Part shown: piece by piece, positions 24,317 through 35,722 of the stretch
Layout: each line of letters starts with the position of its first letter
Position numbering within the stretch: position 1 is the first letter of the stretch
Source of the DNA: Straminergon stramineum
Taxonomy: Eukaryota; Streptophyta; Bryopsida; Hypnales; Calliergonaceae
NCBI GenBank assembly: GCA_963920665.1
Contig: OY987265.1
Coordinates: 44,087,001 to 44,151,000 of the forward strand
Direction: 5' to 3'
Length of the DNA stretch: 64,000 nucleotides
The notes under the pieces: model-generated
Seen by the model: the letters and a program-made list of their open reading frames with translations, nothing else
What the model was told of the DNA's origin: nothing
The model's database searches: none
Made by a program: the position numbers and the translations under genes

Positions 24317-24934
24317 ATGTCTGGAAGAGGAAAGGCAAACGCTGCCCGGAAGAAATCTGTGTCGAAGTCGTCCAGGGCTGGGCTCCAGTTCCCCGTGAGC
24401 AGGCTGGGACGCTACCTGAAGAAGGGTCGCTATGCACAGCGATTAGGATCTGGTGCTCCCGTGTACCTGGCTGCCGTATTGGAGTATCTCGCTGCGGAGG
24501 TGAGAAATTCGTTGTGCTGTGTGGAATATGGGGCTAGTCTATATGGTTGCTTACGTGTTGAGGTGAATTATCCTGGTGGGTACGGTTGTATGCAGGCTCT
24601 GGTTTTGTGTAGGGTTACGGTGTCGTCTTGGGGTTGCATGATTCTAAGTGAGTGGGTGGTATTGTTCGGTCAGGTTCTGGAGTTGGCCGGAAACGCGAGC
24701 AGGGACAATAAGAAGAGCAGGATTATTCCGCGTCACATCCAGCTGGCGATCCGCAACGACGAGGAGCTAGGAAGGCTGCTGTCGGGAGTGACGATCGCGT
24801 ACGGGGGCGTGTTGCCGAATATTCACAGCGTGTTACTGCCGAAGAAATCGGCAGCGGGGACTGGCGGGGAGAAGCCGGCGAAAGCTGAGAAGAAGGAGAA
24901 GAAAGCTAAGGGCGAGAAGGAAGCGAAGGAGTGA
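24317..24934 (+). CDS. Histone H2A, intact, one intron
   Basis: Core histone H2A, packaged with H2B in nucleosomes. Exon 1 is 24317-24499 ([20 protein letters not shown] through YLAAE) and exon 2 is 24674-24934 ([20 protein letters not shown] through the Lys/Glu tail, TGA). The intron at the AAE/VLE junction is a GT-AG site shared with the other H2A loci here. Product 147 residues. The intron has no in-frame stop, so a longer unspliced frame exists, but intron retention would break the alpha-2 helix. No SQEF end and no SPKK motif, so canonical H2A rather than H2A.X or H2[11 protein letters not shown] replaces the near-universal FPVGRLGRY. An upstream in-frame ATG at 24104 adds residues unlike H2A and was rejected as the start. 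Confidence 0.93.
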   Translation: MSGRGKANAARKKSVSKSSRAGLQFPVSRLGRYLKKGRYAQRLGSGAPVYLAAVLEYLAAEVRNSLCCVEYGASLYGCLRVEVNYPGGYGCMQALVLCRVTVSSWGCMILSEWVVLFGQVLELAGNASRDNKKSRIIPRHIQLAIRNDEELGRLLSGVTIAYGGVLPNIHSVLLPKKSAAGTGGEKPAKAEKKEKKAKGEKEAKE

Positions 24935-26003
24935 AGGGACCGCGTGGTTTCGGATTGAGCAGACGCGGTCAAATCGAAATGGTGTTCAACAACACCACCT
25001 TCACTTCAGATGTTCTCGCTCCTTTACTGAGTAATTTAGATTCAGCGGCATCGGTCCACTGTCTATCTGTATTTGCGTGTAATCGGGTGTCCCACAGTGT
25101 AAAGGATGTGTCTATAGAATTATGTAGTTGTAGCCGCTGTTGTAATTTCGCGTGTGGTTGTTCTGGGAATTTCTGTCGAAGTCGAACATAGTTTTTGTGG
25201 CCAGTTCTGAACCTCGCTGAATAGTAGAATTAGGTGTCCCGGGATTTTGTTTTGCAAAGTGTACATGTACTGCAGTTGAGTTTGCTTTCAATCATTGAGC
25301 AGCCGTCAAGGATTTTTGGAAGTATTATTTGCATGTTCCTTACAACGAATTGAAGTGTCGGATCACTTAATGGTTTCCACTGTCAGTTTATCAGAGCATT
25401 GAGTTGAAAGAATTGGGTAGGCTGAGGCAAGAAGTGTCTTTCCAGGGGCAAGAAAAATGGACGAAAAACTCCTGGTCAAAAACGGGGATATCTCTCCCTA
25501 TTCCCAGAGAAGAGGTACCGATCTTCTTGATTTGACGACTTTTCTTTAGAAATTGAGAAATTTCTCATTTCACAATTTCTCGGATTTCTATTCTCTCCAT
25601 TCTCAATAGGCGCTCTTCTGAGAATGGAGAGAATAAAAATGTGGTGAACTTCTTTACGGTGTAGTCCTGTGCAAAGGTTTTTGTAACAGTATCCAAGCTG
25701 TGATTACTTTGGGCAAATTGGCTTGCTTGTTGTTGCTCGCTTGATCTAGTAATGGAAAGGTTCTAAAAAATTATCCAGCAACATCATTTCAGTGCACTAG
25801 TTGTAAGCTGTGAAATGGACTTCAACGTCTACACGTCTACGAGCTCGATGTCTTCAGTCAGCTAAGTAAATCCACAATTGCCTTGAATCCAAAATTATCA
25901 CGAAAAACTTGAACAGTATAATCTAAAAGAGTGTACATGTGAGGAACCTTAAGTCGGTAAAACATCAATACTGAGTCTTCTCGCTCAATACAAACCTGCC
26001 CGT
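24935..26003. other. 3' flank of + H2A and gap to the H2A pseudogene
   Basis: Probably the 3' UTR at first, then unremarkable intergenic DNA. An imperfect inverted repeat near 25550-25630 (GAGAAATTTCTC and TTCTCTCCATTCTCAA/GAGAATGGAGAGAA) may fold. No coding region recognised. Confidence 0.4.
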
Positions 26004-26510
26004 TCATTCTTTAGCTGCCTTCTCGGCCTTCGCCTTCTTCTCAGGCTTCTCGGGCTTGTCCCCAGTCCCAGTTCCAGCAGCCGATTTCTTCAGCAGCAAG
26101 ACACTGGATGTTGAGCAAGACACCTCCGTTTGTGATCGTCACGCCAGACAGCAACTTTCCCAGCTCCTCGTCGTTCCTGATGGCAAGCTGAATGTGACGG
26201 GTAATGATCCTGCTCTTCTTGATGTCACTGCTAGCATTTCCACCCAACTCCAGAACCTACGAACACCAAACATTTCTAATTTACATCATACTCTGCAATT
26301 TATCTCGTCCGAGCTCACCTCAGCAGCAAGATACTCCAGAACGGCAGCCAGATATACGGGAGCTCCGGATCCCAAGCGTTGTGCATAGCGACCATTCTTC
26401 AAGTAGCGGCCAAGTCTTCCAACAGGAAACTGAAGCCCCGCCCTGGCAGACTTCGTTACGGACTTCTTCAGTAGCATACGCACGGACATGCGATAGGATT
26501 TTCCAGACAT
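26004..26510 (-). pseudogene. Histone H2A pseudogene
   Basis: Tandem paralogue of the intact gene at 29429-29987. Exon 1 (26510-26319) keeps [20 protein letters not shown] and the body of the fold, but its N-terminus is altered ([17 protein letters not shown] in place of [14 protein letters not shown]). The intron is 62 bp (26257-26318) with GT-AG ends. Exon 2 (from 26256) reads [20 protein letters not shown] and then shifts frame after VLLNIQ, because about two bases are missing where [10 protein letters not shown] should follow. The frame then reaches an early stop. The original Lys-rich tail and TGA are still visible out of frame down to 26004. Its upstream region has a degraded TATA-like box. 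Transcription cannot be excluded, but a normal H2A cannot be made. Confidence 0.88.
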
Positions 26511-26768
26511 GACGATCCGATATCCTCAAGCTCAAAGAACAAATACAAACAAGGAAAAAAGAGAATGCAAAGCGGAGAACGAAGAGGAAAGGGGCAATAA
26601 TGTGAGAAGAATCCGCCTCCATAGTCTGGAGCATTCGCAAATATTAAATGAAGGGACGGGGTCTTGTGCAGGGGCAGCGGGCAGCGTTTTCAGAACCATA
26701 GGGAACGCCAAGCTCAAATGGGCGAGGCCACCTCCCCGACGATTTCCAAATTTCCTGGGAAAGCTGGG

Positions 26769-26777
26769 TTTCCCGCC
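26769..26777 (-). promoter_or_regulatory. E2F-like site upstream of the H2A pseudogene
   Basis: TTTCCCGCC, a match to the E2F consensus TTTSSCGC, 259 bp upstream of the decayed start. It lies in a block (CCTGGGAAAGCTGGGTTTCC) conserved with the intact paralogue's promoter. Confidence 0.5.
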
Positions 26778-26786
26778 ATTCTACAC

Positions 26787-26968
26787 TGAATAGGGGTATT
26801 AAGGGGACCCATACTAATTAAGCGACATTTCACACTATATAAATATCTACCTTTATTATACATTCGTAGTTATTGAAGTGTGTAAGGGATGTACTTCATA
26901 TTTCAAACATCTACAGTTTTCCACAATCAATCCCTTTAATTTCTTGGTCCCCTTTATACCCCTATTCA
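26787..26968. mobile_element. MITE family C copy 1
   Basis: 182 bp with termini TGAATAGGGGTATTAAGGGG and CCCCTTTATACCCCTATTCA. The interior matches the inverse of 28509-28691 (ATATCTACCTT, GTTATTGAAGTGTGT and ACATCTACAG tracts shared). Sits just upstream of the H2A pseudogene promoter block. Confidence 0.75.
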
Positions 26969-27260
26969 ATGTACAACTCTCTCTAGAGCCCACCAAATGA
27001 CTCATAAAGAATGACATGTTTGGCCTTGTTAGATCTCCATTATTTGTGGATTCGATTGGTGATCCATCAAATCATCCTTTCATTACTCCATAAACATCAC
27101 CACGGTCATTTTCTCGTTGGTGAATGACACGTAAGGACTACCAGATAATCCTTTTGTGTAAGTAGTTTGACCTCCAATGAGTATTTTCGGTGTTTTAAAG
27201 GAGATGATGTCACATGGTTCTAAAAGGGATGACTTCCACGGTCACCAAGCCGTCCTTTAA

Positions 27261-28217
27261 CCCCTCATCGCTCAAGGGGACAAAAAGTGTCTTCACATTG
27301 TTTGACAATCAAATTCAAAGTGTTGTTACTTTTGCATCCAATGTTCGAATTCAATAAAAAAAAATTGTTGTAAAAGTTGCGCATATGAGTCTAGTTTCAT
27401 TAGGAAAATTTCCAGATCAACCCAAGATGTACTGAGTTTTTGAGAGCCCTTCGAAGTTCACAGGTTCAATTTGAGCTCACCACATTGCATTCTAATGGTT
27501 GCAACTTTGGGCAACTTCGGGGACTTGTAACTTTTTCATAAAATGTTTGTTTTCAATAAAATTTGTTGGGTTTTGTTCCTCTTAAGATCTAGTTATTGTG
27601 GTAAGACTTTCATGTCAATCCAAGTTGTTTAGAATGTTTGGGAGCAATTTGAAGTTCAAAATGCAAACATTTTTGCATTACAGTGAACTTCCGCGGCTTA
27701 TAATTTCTTTATACGTGGTCCGTTTTCAATCATTTTTGTTGAAAAAGTTTTACATACTAGTCTAGTTTGTGTGGTTAAAATTCCATAACAATCCAAGAGG
27801 TAACGAGGGAGGTCCAGTCATAAATGTGATTTTTTGACATTTCACTGTTTTTTGAAATTTCAAAACAATTTTGTAGACACAATGAGTCAATTGAATGATA
27901 TTTTTTTCACCAAAGTGTTTGTCTTTTGGTTTTGAATCACTTTGAAGCTAAAAGTTTTTTCATTTGAGTAGGTTTAGAAATCAAATTTCACCTCCAAATG
28001 TGTTTTTAAGAAAATTTTGGCATCTTTTTTCAAGACTAAAACATTATAATTTTTCAATCTGTATTGTCAAATGCCCCAAATTTGTTTCACACCATCTAAA
28101 ACATGCACACTCCAAGATTGTACAGTTGAGATTTTCATACTTCACTAAAATTTAGACCTATAGCACTTGAAAAGAAAGGATGGTATTACACATGTTTAGA
28201 CTTTGGGCGATGACAGG
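27261..28217. mobile_element. TTAA-flanked element E6, 957 bp
   Basis: TTAA at 27257-27260 and 28218-28221. Left terminus CCCCTCATCGCTCAAGGG, right terminus CTTTGGGCGATGACAGG, paired over about 15 bases. The interior shows repeated motifs (TTTTCAATAAAATTTGTTG, AAGTTCAAAATGC) but no transposase. It splits flanking DNA that is continuous in the paralogous H2A unit near 30.3-30.6 kb. Confidence 0.75.
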
Positions 28218-28508
28218 TTAAGGTTTAAATAGTGACTCAAAACCGTCCCATTTTCTCTCCAAAACTAAGTGGGTTACTCGGTGGTCTTCGTGATATAAAA
28301 AAATTGGATAAGACCAGAAGTACACCTAATTACATCTCCTTTATAAGAGAAGAGATGATGCAAGCATTCATACAACTTACAAATTTGCATCCATCAGCAA
28401 ATGAACAAAAGATAAAACCATCCGTAACTATCTATCAATTAAATTCCGGACCAACCCAGCATTGTATGGGCACAAATTACAAACACTTAGATACATGATG
28501 CTCTACAC

Positions 28509-28691
28509 AAAATAGGGGTATTAAGGAGGCAAAAAAAATTAAAGGGACAGATAGTAGAAAGCTGTAGATGTTTCACAAATGATGATGTACATTCCCAGAC
28601 ACTTCAATAACTATTGATGAACAATGAAGGTAGATATTTGTATCGTGTGGACTGTCAATCAACTAGTATGAGTCCCCTTCATACCCTATCA
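28509..28691. mobile_element. MITE family C copy 2
   Basis: 183 bp, opposite orientation to 26787-26968. Termini AAAATAGGGGTATTAAGGAG and GTCCCCTTCATACCCTATCA. Confidence 0.7.
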
Positions 28692-29428
28692 GTGTCAAAG
28701 CCTATTCAGTTTGACAAAAGTTGCACATATTTGTGGAGGTTGTAAATTCTCGAGAGAATCGTCTCATTACGGATTGCCACAACTGCAACTCCGGAAATAT
28801 CTTTGCAGCCAAGTCAGTTTTTTCTAGAGGTGAAAAAGGGATACGAAGAAACTCGCCATTCTGCAGTCGTGGAGAACGGCTGCTGTTACCTGAAAGCTTT
28901 AACCGATAGAAACCACAAAAACGATGGATATTCTCAATACACTTTCTCAGACACGGGGCAACAATCGCAATACAGAGAACCCTGTGAAGTGGATTTGTAA
29001 ACAATCTGATCAAACCCACTAGCTTATATCGCTCACTTGACCTCGAAACTGACGAATTCTCTCACGCATCAATCTCAGTTTACTGTAACATGATTCCAGT
29101 GCACTCGAAGCAATCTATATCTACTCGTCTACAAGACAGGTAAGAAAACCCACATATACCTTCAATGCAAAATCATAAGTAACCCCAGCTCGGCAGTATC
29201 CTCCGTGCAGACACCCATTTTCGAAAGCAGCTGACTTCTAGTGTTCTCAAAAAACCCGCGATCTCGAGGGACTGCGATCAATGAAAACACACCTAATTTC
29301 GTACGAATCGAAGTGAAATAGAACTCACAGATGAGAATGTACATGAGACAGGAGTGAAAACAGTCATGCAAAGGTGGTGTTATAAAACACCATTTGTGAG
29401 TCTACTCGCTCGAGGCGAACCAGCCAGT
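28692..29428. other. Gap between H2A units, no gene seen
   Basis: Short open frames only, none recognisable. Part may be the 3' UTR of the downstream - strand H2A. Confidence 0.35.
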
Positions 29429-29987
29429 TCACTCTTTAGCTGCCTTCTCCTTAGAAGCCTTCTCGGCCTTCGCCTTCTTTTCAGGCTTCTCGGACTTATC
29501 CTCAGCCCCAGTTCCAGCAGCGGATTTCTTTGGCAGCAGGACACTGTGGATGTTGGGCAAGACACCTCCGTATGCAATCGTCACGCCAGAAAGCAACTTC
29601 CCCAGCTCCTCGTCGTTCCGGATGGCAAGCTGAATATGACGAGGAATGATCCTGCTCTTCTTGTTGTCTCTGCTGGCATTTCCAGCCAACTCCAGAACCT
29701 GCGAGCACAAAACAATTCAAATTACACCTTGTTCTGCAACTCATCTCTTTCTGATTAGAAATCAGATCATAATGAACAAATACACAAAGCTCGTCCAAGC
29801 TCACCTCAGCAGCAAGATACTCCAGAACGGCAGCCAGATAAACGGGAGCTCCGGATCCCAAACGCTGTGCATAGCGACCCTTCTTCAAGTAGCGACCTAA
29901 TCTTCCAACTGGGAATTGAAGCCCCGCCTTCGCGGACTTCGTTACGGACTTCTTCCGAGCAGCGTTAGACTTCCCTCTTCCAGACAT
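29429..29987 (-). CDS. Histone H2A, intact, one intron
   Basis: Exon 1 is 29987-29805 ([40 protein letters not shown], to YLAAE) and exon 2 is 29698-29429 ([50 protein letters not shown], then a Lys/Glu/Ala tail and TGA). Total 150 residues. The intron falls at the same AAE/VLE position as in the + strand H2A. Tail motifs of H2A.X (SQEF/Y) and H2A.W (SPKK) are absent, so canonical H2A is the best call. A perfect E2F-type site and a TATA-like box lie upstream, fitting S-phase expression. It is the functional partner of the decayed tandem copy at 26004-26510. Confidence 0.95.
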
Positions 29988-30105
29988 GGCGACCCTAATC
30001 CTCAAGATCAAACAACAAAAGCGAACAAGGAAGCGCGACGATGCTTAGCGGATACGATGAGGAAATAGGCAATGTAAGAAGACTACGATTACAGGAGCAC
30101 TCGCA

Positions 30106-30116
30106 AGTATTATATG
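30106..30116 (-). promoter_or_regulatory. TATA-like box of the intact - strand H2A
   Basis: On the minus strand TCATATAATAC, about 120 bp upstream of the start codon. The same position in the pseudogene unit reads TTTAATATT. Confidence 0.5.
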
Positions 30117-30229
30117 AAGCGAAGGGGGGCTTCTGTGGAGGCAGGGGGGAACCATTTGGGGAACCATTGGGAACGCCAAATTCAAATGAGACCTCCCCGC
30201 CGAATTTCAAATTTCCTGGGAAAACTGGG

Positions 30230-30238
30230 TTTCCCGCC
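30230..30238 (-). promoter_or_regulatory. E2F-like site upstream of intact H2A
   Basis: TTTCCCGCC fits the E2F consensus and is conserved in the duplicated unit at 26769-26777. E2F sites drive S-phase transcription of plant replication genes and histones. Confidence 0.55.
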
Positions 30239-30599
30239 CTTCTACCACTCTCCCCACCAAAGGCTGATCGGGTCTCTCCATGAATGACGTGACTGGCCTT
30301 GTCAAATCTCCGCCGTTTGTGGATTCGATTTGTGATCTATCAAATCATGATTCTATTATTAGATAGTGGTGACTCCACCACTTAAACCGACACTTTTTCT
30401 CCCCTAAATTGAGTGGGTGGTTTAAAGTGATAAAAAAGAATTGGATAAGCAAACTACACGTAATTGTGTCCCCTTTGTAAAAAGAAGAGATGATGTAAAC
30501 TTCGACAAATGGACAAAAAATAAAACTATTCATTAATACCTATCAAATAAATTCTAGACCAACTTACCATTTCAAGTGCATAAATTACGCAATTACTAA

Positions 30600-33500
30600 A
30601 ATTTTGATATAAGCAATACATGGGACAAGTCCAAAAATATAAATTTTGGTCAACAAAATATTAATCCACAAAATGCCACTACCTACACATGAAATTAAGT
30701 CATTTGTTTATTTTGTTTGTTATGGTGAAATCTCTGGAATCATGCATCCCTTAGTTGTATTTTTGGTAATGTTAGAAAGTTCTCCATGAGCAAGGGTGTA
30801 TGGACTTTGTTTCGTGGTGTTTTAACTCATGGTAAAAAAGATATTGAATTTCAACATTTGTATGAATTATAAAATTATAAAATTACAGTACTTTTATTTT
30901 ATTATACTATGGCAACAACATAGGGCACACTTCTCTCTACATCTTAAACGAGGTGGATTGTTTTGTTTGTTATAGTGAGATCTTTTAGACCATGTGTATC
31001 CTAGCTACATTTTTGGTATTGTTTGAAAGCTCTTTTCATGAAGGGATGCCCAGACTTTGTTTTGTGACATTCTAATTCAGAATATGAAATATATAGGATT
31101 CCAAAGTTTTTCTAAGTTGAAAAATTACTTTCACTTTCATTTTGGTTGTAGCAACAATGGTGTAACCTATATCAAATAGATACTTGGATACATGATACTC
31201 TCTTTGAGAAATCTAAAAGCCTATTCAAAAATTTTGTAGGAAATTATTGCAGCTCGTTCAATTCTTGTTCATTTTCGATGAAACCAAATCAACCACAAAT
31301 TTTTTTTTAAATGGTACTCTAAAGATTATTCTCTAAAAACATGTAAGAAATATAGCCTTCAAGAGTTGCCCAAATCAATGAACAACTAGAAACAAATTAA
31401 TTGAATCCCGAAGGATTATTTATTAATAATTAAATGGTTATTGTTTTTTGTACTTCTCATAAATTGACAAAGTGCTAATAAGGTTCCTTTTAAAAGATCT
31501 GCATTGATAATATTTATGTTGGTGAGAATTATTTTACAAAATCAACTAGCTACTACTAATGTAATAACATCTAAATGCTTCCAATCAAGGTTTTGGATAT
31601 GGTTCCTATTGTTGAATTGTAAAAGGTTTGTTGTATCTTGTTTAAATTTGAAAGGGGATTCTAGATCTTCTTAAAATGGAATTTTTGAACTCTATATGAA
31701 TAAACTAAGAATTTTCAAAGTGTTGGAAATTAGATGTACCTAGAATCGACCCCTCATTCTCGTATATAGAGATTGTATATTTAGGCAAAAATCTAGATGG
31801 GACAATTTGCAAAGAGTTTACAATAAGGTGTTATTACCTTACATTCTTACAGTGAAGCCTTCAAGTATTTGTAAACACGTTTTTGAGACAAGTTTCTCTC
31901 CTTACTACACTTGTCAATGGAAATAATGATATAGTTTTTGTGAGCCATAACACATCATATAATATCTTGCTATTTACAATGACAAACATGGAGAATGGTA
32001 CATTAAAGAAAATAGTAAGAAGCACTTTAATCCCTAAAGGTCTGTACATCCCCAAAATCAATGTGCCTTTATTGTAACTTCCAATATATCCAAATTTTTT
32101 ATATGTTTTAAATTTAAAAAATGGAGCTTGATAAGTTTTGGTTCTACTCTATTTTAAATTTTTAAAAGAATTAAAAAATTAAAAGAATTATTGCAATTGC
32201 AAGCTTCCTAGTGTGAAGATCCAAATTATAAAATATTTGTGTGGTTCCCATTCAAATTTTTTTCTTTTAAATTTAAAAATTTCATTACATGATTATGTTT
32301 TTCATTCCAACCTTTGTTTAAGGTAAAAATCTCACATTACACTAAAATATGTTATAATTGATATACTTTTATTTCCACCTTTTGCTTTAAAAGGTTTCAA
32401 TTATTTGATCTTTCTAGTGAAATTAACAAAAAAATCAAACGTAAATGGAAAATGAATTTTTTCACAAGTGAAAATTATCAAGATTTTATATTTCAATTGT
32501 ATTATAGGATTAATTTAGCTTGATAGTGAAATTTGACTTGAAGATCATTGCCAAGTTTTTTTTAGGTGTAACAACTAAATAAAAAATGTCCACACTAATC
32601 TCTAATGCTAATTGTACTTCTTGAAATAATTTTAAATTAATTAGATTTTTCTTCTATATAGACTAATTTATTTTTACTTTTAGCTATAAACATCATAACA
32701 ATAACAATTTTTCATAAAGCAAAGTAAAAATTTTCATAGTGATAGACAATTCATAGTATATATAATAAAAATATAAAATTGATATTTAGACATAATTTAA
32801 AAGGCTAAATTTAGCTTAGAGAAATCCTATTATAGAGTGTTGCAAATTCAATCCAATTATCCATAAATAAAAAAATTTTGAACAATAAATGCACTCAATT
32901 TCTTTAGAAAATATTTGGTACACACATCACTTTCCAATTGGATGAATTACCAAATTAATACAAAATGAGATGATATTACTCTTTTGGAAATATATATATA
33001 TTTGAATGAAAAATTGATTTTTTACCTAAAATTGGCATTTTTTTTATTGATGGCTATGCATATAAAGAGCATCATTATTCTTGTAAAGATTGCTTTCTAC
33101 ATTGCTTGGAGTAAAAAAAACTTGTTTGTAAAGAAAGCAAAGCACAATATATGCATAGATATGTAATTTAGAGCCAATAAAAAGATGAGATGCATTGCAT
33201 ATTGTAACAAAATTTTGTCTCATGAATTGTAACATTATACTCCAAGGTACAAGACTAGTTGTAGTGTGAGGTTCAAATAGCAACATTTACTTACGATTAA
33301 TAAATATTCATTTAAAAAATTTTAGGCATGTGACATCCCAACATTGAACTCTTTTTGCTATGAACATTGAATTTTCTTTGATATTTTTTTGAAAAAAGAA
33401 GATATGCCTGTAGATGTTTCTTACATAATTTTGCAATCAAAATTTGAAAATTCATCACCAATTGATTTCAATAAATTATCATGTAAAATCATTTAAATTG

Positions 33501-33975
33501 ACTTAAAAAAATTACCAAAAATGGAGTATTTTTTTGTTTTTGTTTCTAGAAATTGAAATTTGATACACCTAATTGAGATTATGTAATAATGTAATGATAT
33601 TTATGCATGCCAAAATATGAACAATATTCCACATTATGCAAAATTCTTTGAATGGTATAAATTGTAATTATGTATCTTTTTGTCACCCTTCTATAAAGTA
33701 CATCACAGTAAAGAATGGAGGTTAACCCTAAAGGAAGGGCCCATAACCATTGATTTCAAGTGTCAATATCAATGACTCTGTTTGTTGCCATTTTAAAATT
33801 AGATGTATATAATATTTATGTATTTCTTTTGCAAATATGAAGTCATATGTCTCTTGCAAGTCATGAAAATTTTCAATTTTTGGAAGAGAATTTGAAATCA
33901 TTGTGAATTTCTTAGAAAAAACAATGAAGAAAATTCATATCAAATATAGAATATATTCCAAAAATCTGAAATATG
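30600..33975. other. Intergenic, very AT-rich, no gene seen
   Basis: No recognisable coding region, RNA gene or array. A possible TTAA-type left terminus (TTAACCCTAAAGGAAGGG) lies near 33722 without an identified partner. Confidence 0.4.
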
Positions 33976-34229
33976 GAGAACATCATTAAAATGGTAGTTA
34001 TTTCATAACTTCGGCACTTTTACAATTGTCTAAAACATGTACCTATCCTTGATGTTTGAAATCTATACTTGTTCTAGATGTGTGAAATCTATACCACTCC
34101 TAGACGTCTCATTGTGTGATTCAAATTGGGCAGTTTGAAATCTATACCACTCCTAGATGTCACTTTTGTAGTTTAGATTGTGTAGTCCGAAAATGGCTTG
34201 TGGAATATTGCCATTTTAACAAAATTTCC
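33976..34229. mobile_element. MITE family D copy 1, with internal tandem units
   Basis: About 254 bp, inverse orientation to 35510-35722. Ends GGAGAACATCATTAAAATGG and CCATTTTAACAAAATTTCC. The interior carries repeats of GAAATCTATACCACTCCTAG type. Confidence 0.6.
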
Positions 34230-35509
34230 AATCAATTTTCACGATAGATGTTTATTATAGTGTTTAATATTATTATAAATCAAAGTTATCATGTCACTCT
34301 AAAATTAGACAACCATGGATACAAGTCCAAAGCTCATATTCTAAGAAAATATCAAAATTTTACAAAATTTACAAATTTTTCAATTGCAATAGAAATTGCA
34401 TTTAATAAGCTTCATTTAATCATTTGGACTCAAATTAAAAAAATACCATTTTTACGGCTAAAATTCAAATGAAGATTAAAGAGCAAGGATGGCTCAAATA
34501 CACAACAAGGGTGATATGTTGATTAAGCATCTTCTTCCTTAAAAAAGTCAAGAATACCAGAATGAGGGAATTTGCAATACTACTCATTGAAAATGTTCTC
34601 AAGCAACTTCACCCACAAAAATTGGATGAAAAAACCCTCGAACTCACGTGGCTTCTTGGTTCCTTTTTGGAAAGTTATAGAGCCCACACGATATTGTGCA
34701 CTTTCACTATGGCAAACCCCATTGTTTTTATTCCGGAGATCGGGACCTCTACTGCTTCTTTGTCACTCATTGGAGATTGAAAATGATCTAATGTTAGTAG
34801 CCAAGTTGGCCCCATGTTTTGTTTGTTTGGGACTTTTTCACTCACCCCATATTTTGTCGCTATTTCAAGGAATGACTGAAAATCAACACGATTGGCAGTA
34901 GTGTTTGGATGCATTCAGCGACAGTGCTTTGCTTCCCAATATCACCCTGATGTTATCATGTGCAGAGGTTTTCTGAAACCACTCCCCAAGCCATTTTAGA
35001 GCAATTGAGTCGGGAGTGCAGAATCAGTCCCTGTGTGGGTACGTGGACACTGGACTAACAAGGTAATGTAATGCTGCAGTAAAGCTAAAACGGGAATGGC
35101 AAGAAAGGTATGGACATCCACAATCTCGACTTCTTTGTTTGTAATTCAGCAAAACTGACTGACAATTGGAATTTGGATGAAGGGATGTTGTGTTTTTCTT
35201 AGCAAATAGGCGACAAATTGGAGGGAAAGCACGTAGAAATGGAAGGGGAGAACCTTAGTTTGGCACCCTAATGGAGAGACATTCGATCACTTCCGAAGCT
35301 CACATTTAGTATCCAGAGAACCAAGACTGAAGTGATAGTGAAGTCATCTATAAATCAAACACTATTTGAAGGTTTTGAGAAAGAGTGTAGTAGTGGCGTT
35401 GTCAATTTTTCATAATCGATTTCTGCACTGCTTCGACCCTCATTCCTTCCCGCTTGTGTCTGGGCACTCAATCAGGTCAAACAAACGTTGCAATTGATTT
35501 GATTTCGTA
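34230..35509. other. Intergenic segment, no gene recognised
   Basis: From about 34560 to 35480 the base composition is less AT-rich than the surroundings and overlapping open frames occur on both strands, but none resembles a known protein. It may be a decayed gene or promoter region. Confidence 0.3.
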
Positions 35510-35722
35510 GGGAATTTTGTTAAAATGGCGTATTCCATCATACTCCATTTTCAGACCATGTGGTCCAAATCATAAAAGTACCATCTTGGACTTGTATACA
35601 TTTCAGACTGTGCCGTCTAAACCATAAAAGTGTCATTTAGGATCAGTATACATTTCAGATCACTCGGTCTAAACAGTGAAAGTGCCATGGTTGCAGAATG
35701 GCGTCATTTTAATGAAATTCCC
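35510..35722. mobile_element. MITE family D copy 2 with three internal tandem units
   Basis: 213 bp. Termini GGGAATTTTGTTAAAATGGC and GTCATTTTAATGAAATTCCC are inverted. Between them are three imperfect units of about 55 bp, each with TTTCAGACCATGTGGTCCAAA-like sequence followed by ATAAAAGTACCAT. Related to 33976-34229. Confidence 0.7.

Larger units (their letters stand above)
25980..30600 (-). repeat. Direct tandem duplication of an H2A gene unit
   Basis: Unit 1 (about 25980-26786 plus 26995-27240 and 28222-28500) aligns with unit 2 (about 29400-30590). Shared parts are the gene, a GGGAACGCCAA promoter block, and distal flanks such as TTTGTGGATTCGATT and AAAAAATTGGATAAG. Unit 1 has since received a MITE and a TTAA-type element and its gene decayed. 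Confidence 0.75.

Noticed and set aside
24104..24934. A single 276-residue frame on + covering H2A
   Set aside because: It reads through a GT-AG intron and adds an N-terminal extension unlike H2A; the spliced 147-residue model fits the histone fold and the paralogues.
33722..33740. TTAACCCTAAAGGAAGGG as another TTAA-type left end
   Set aside because: No matching right terminus found within a plausible distance.
34562..34914. Overlapping open frames on both strands
   Set aside because: No recognisable motifs and no consistent gene structure; listed only as an unannotated segment.
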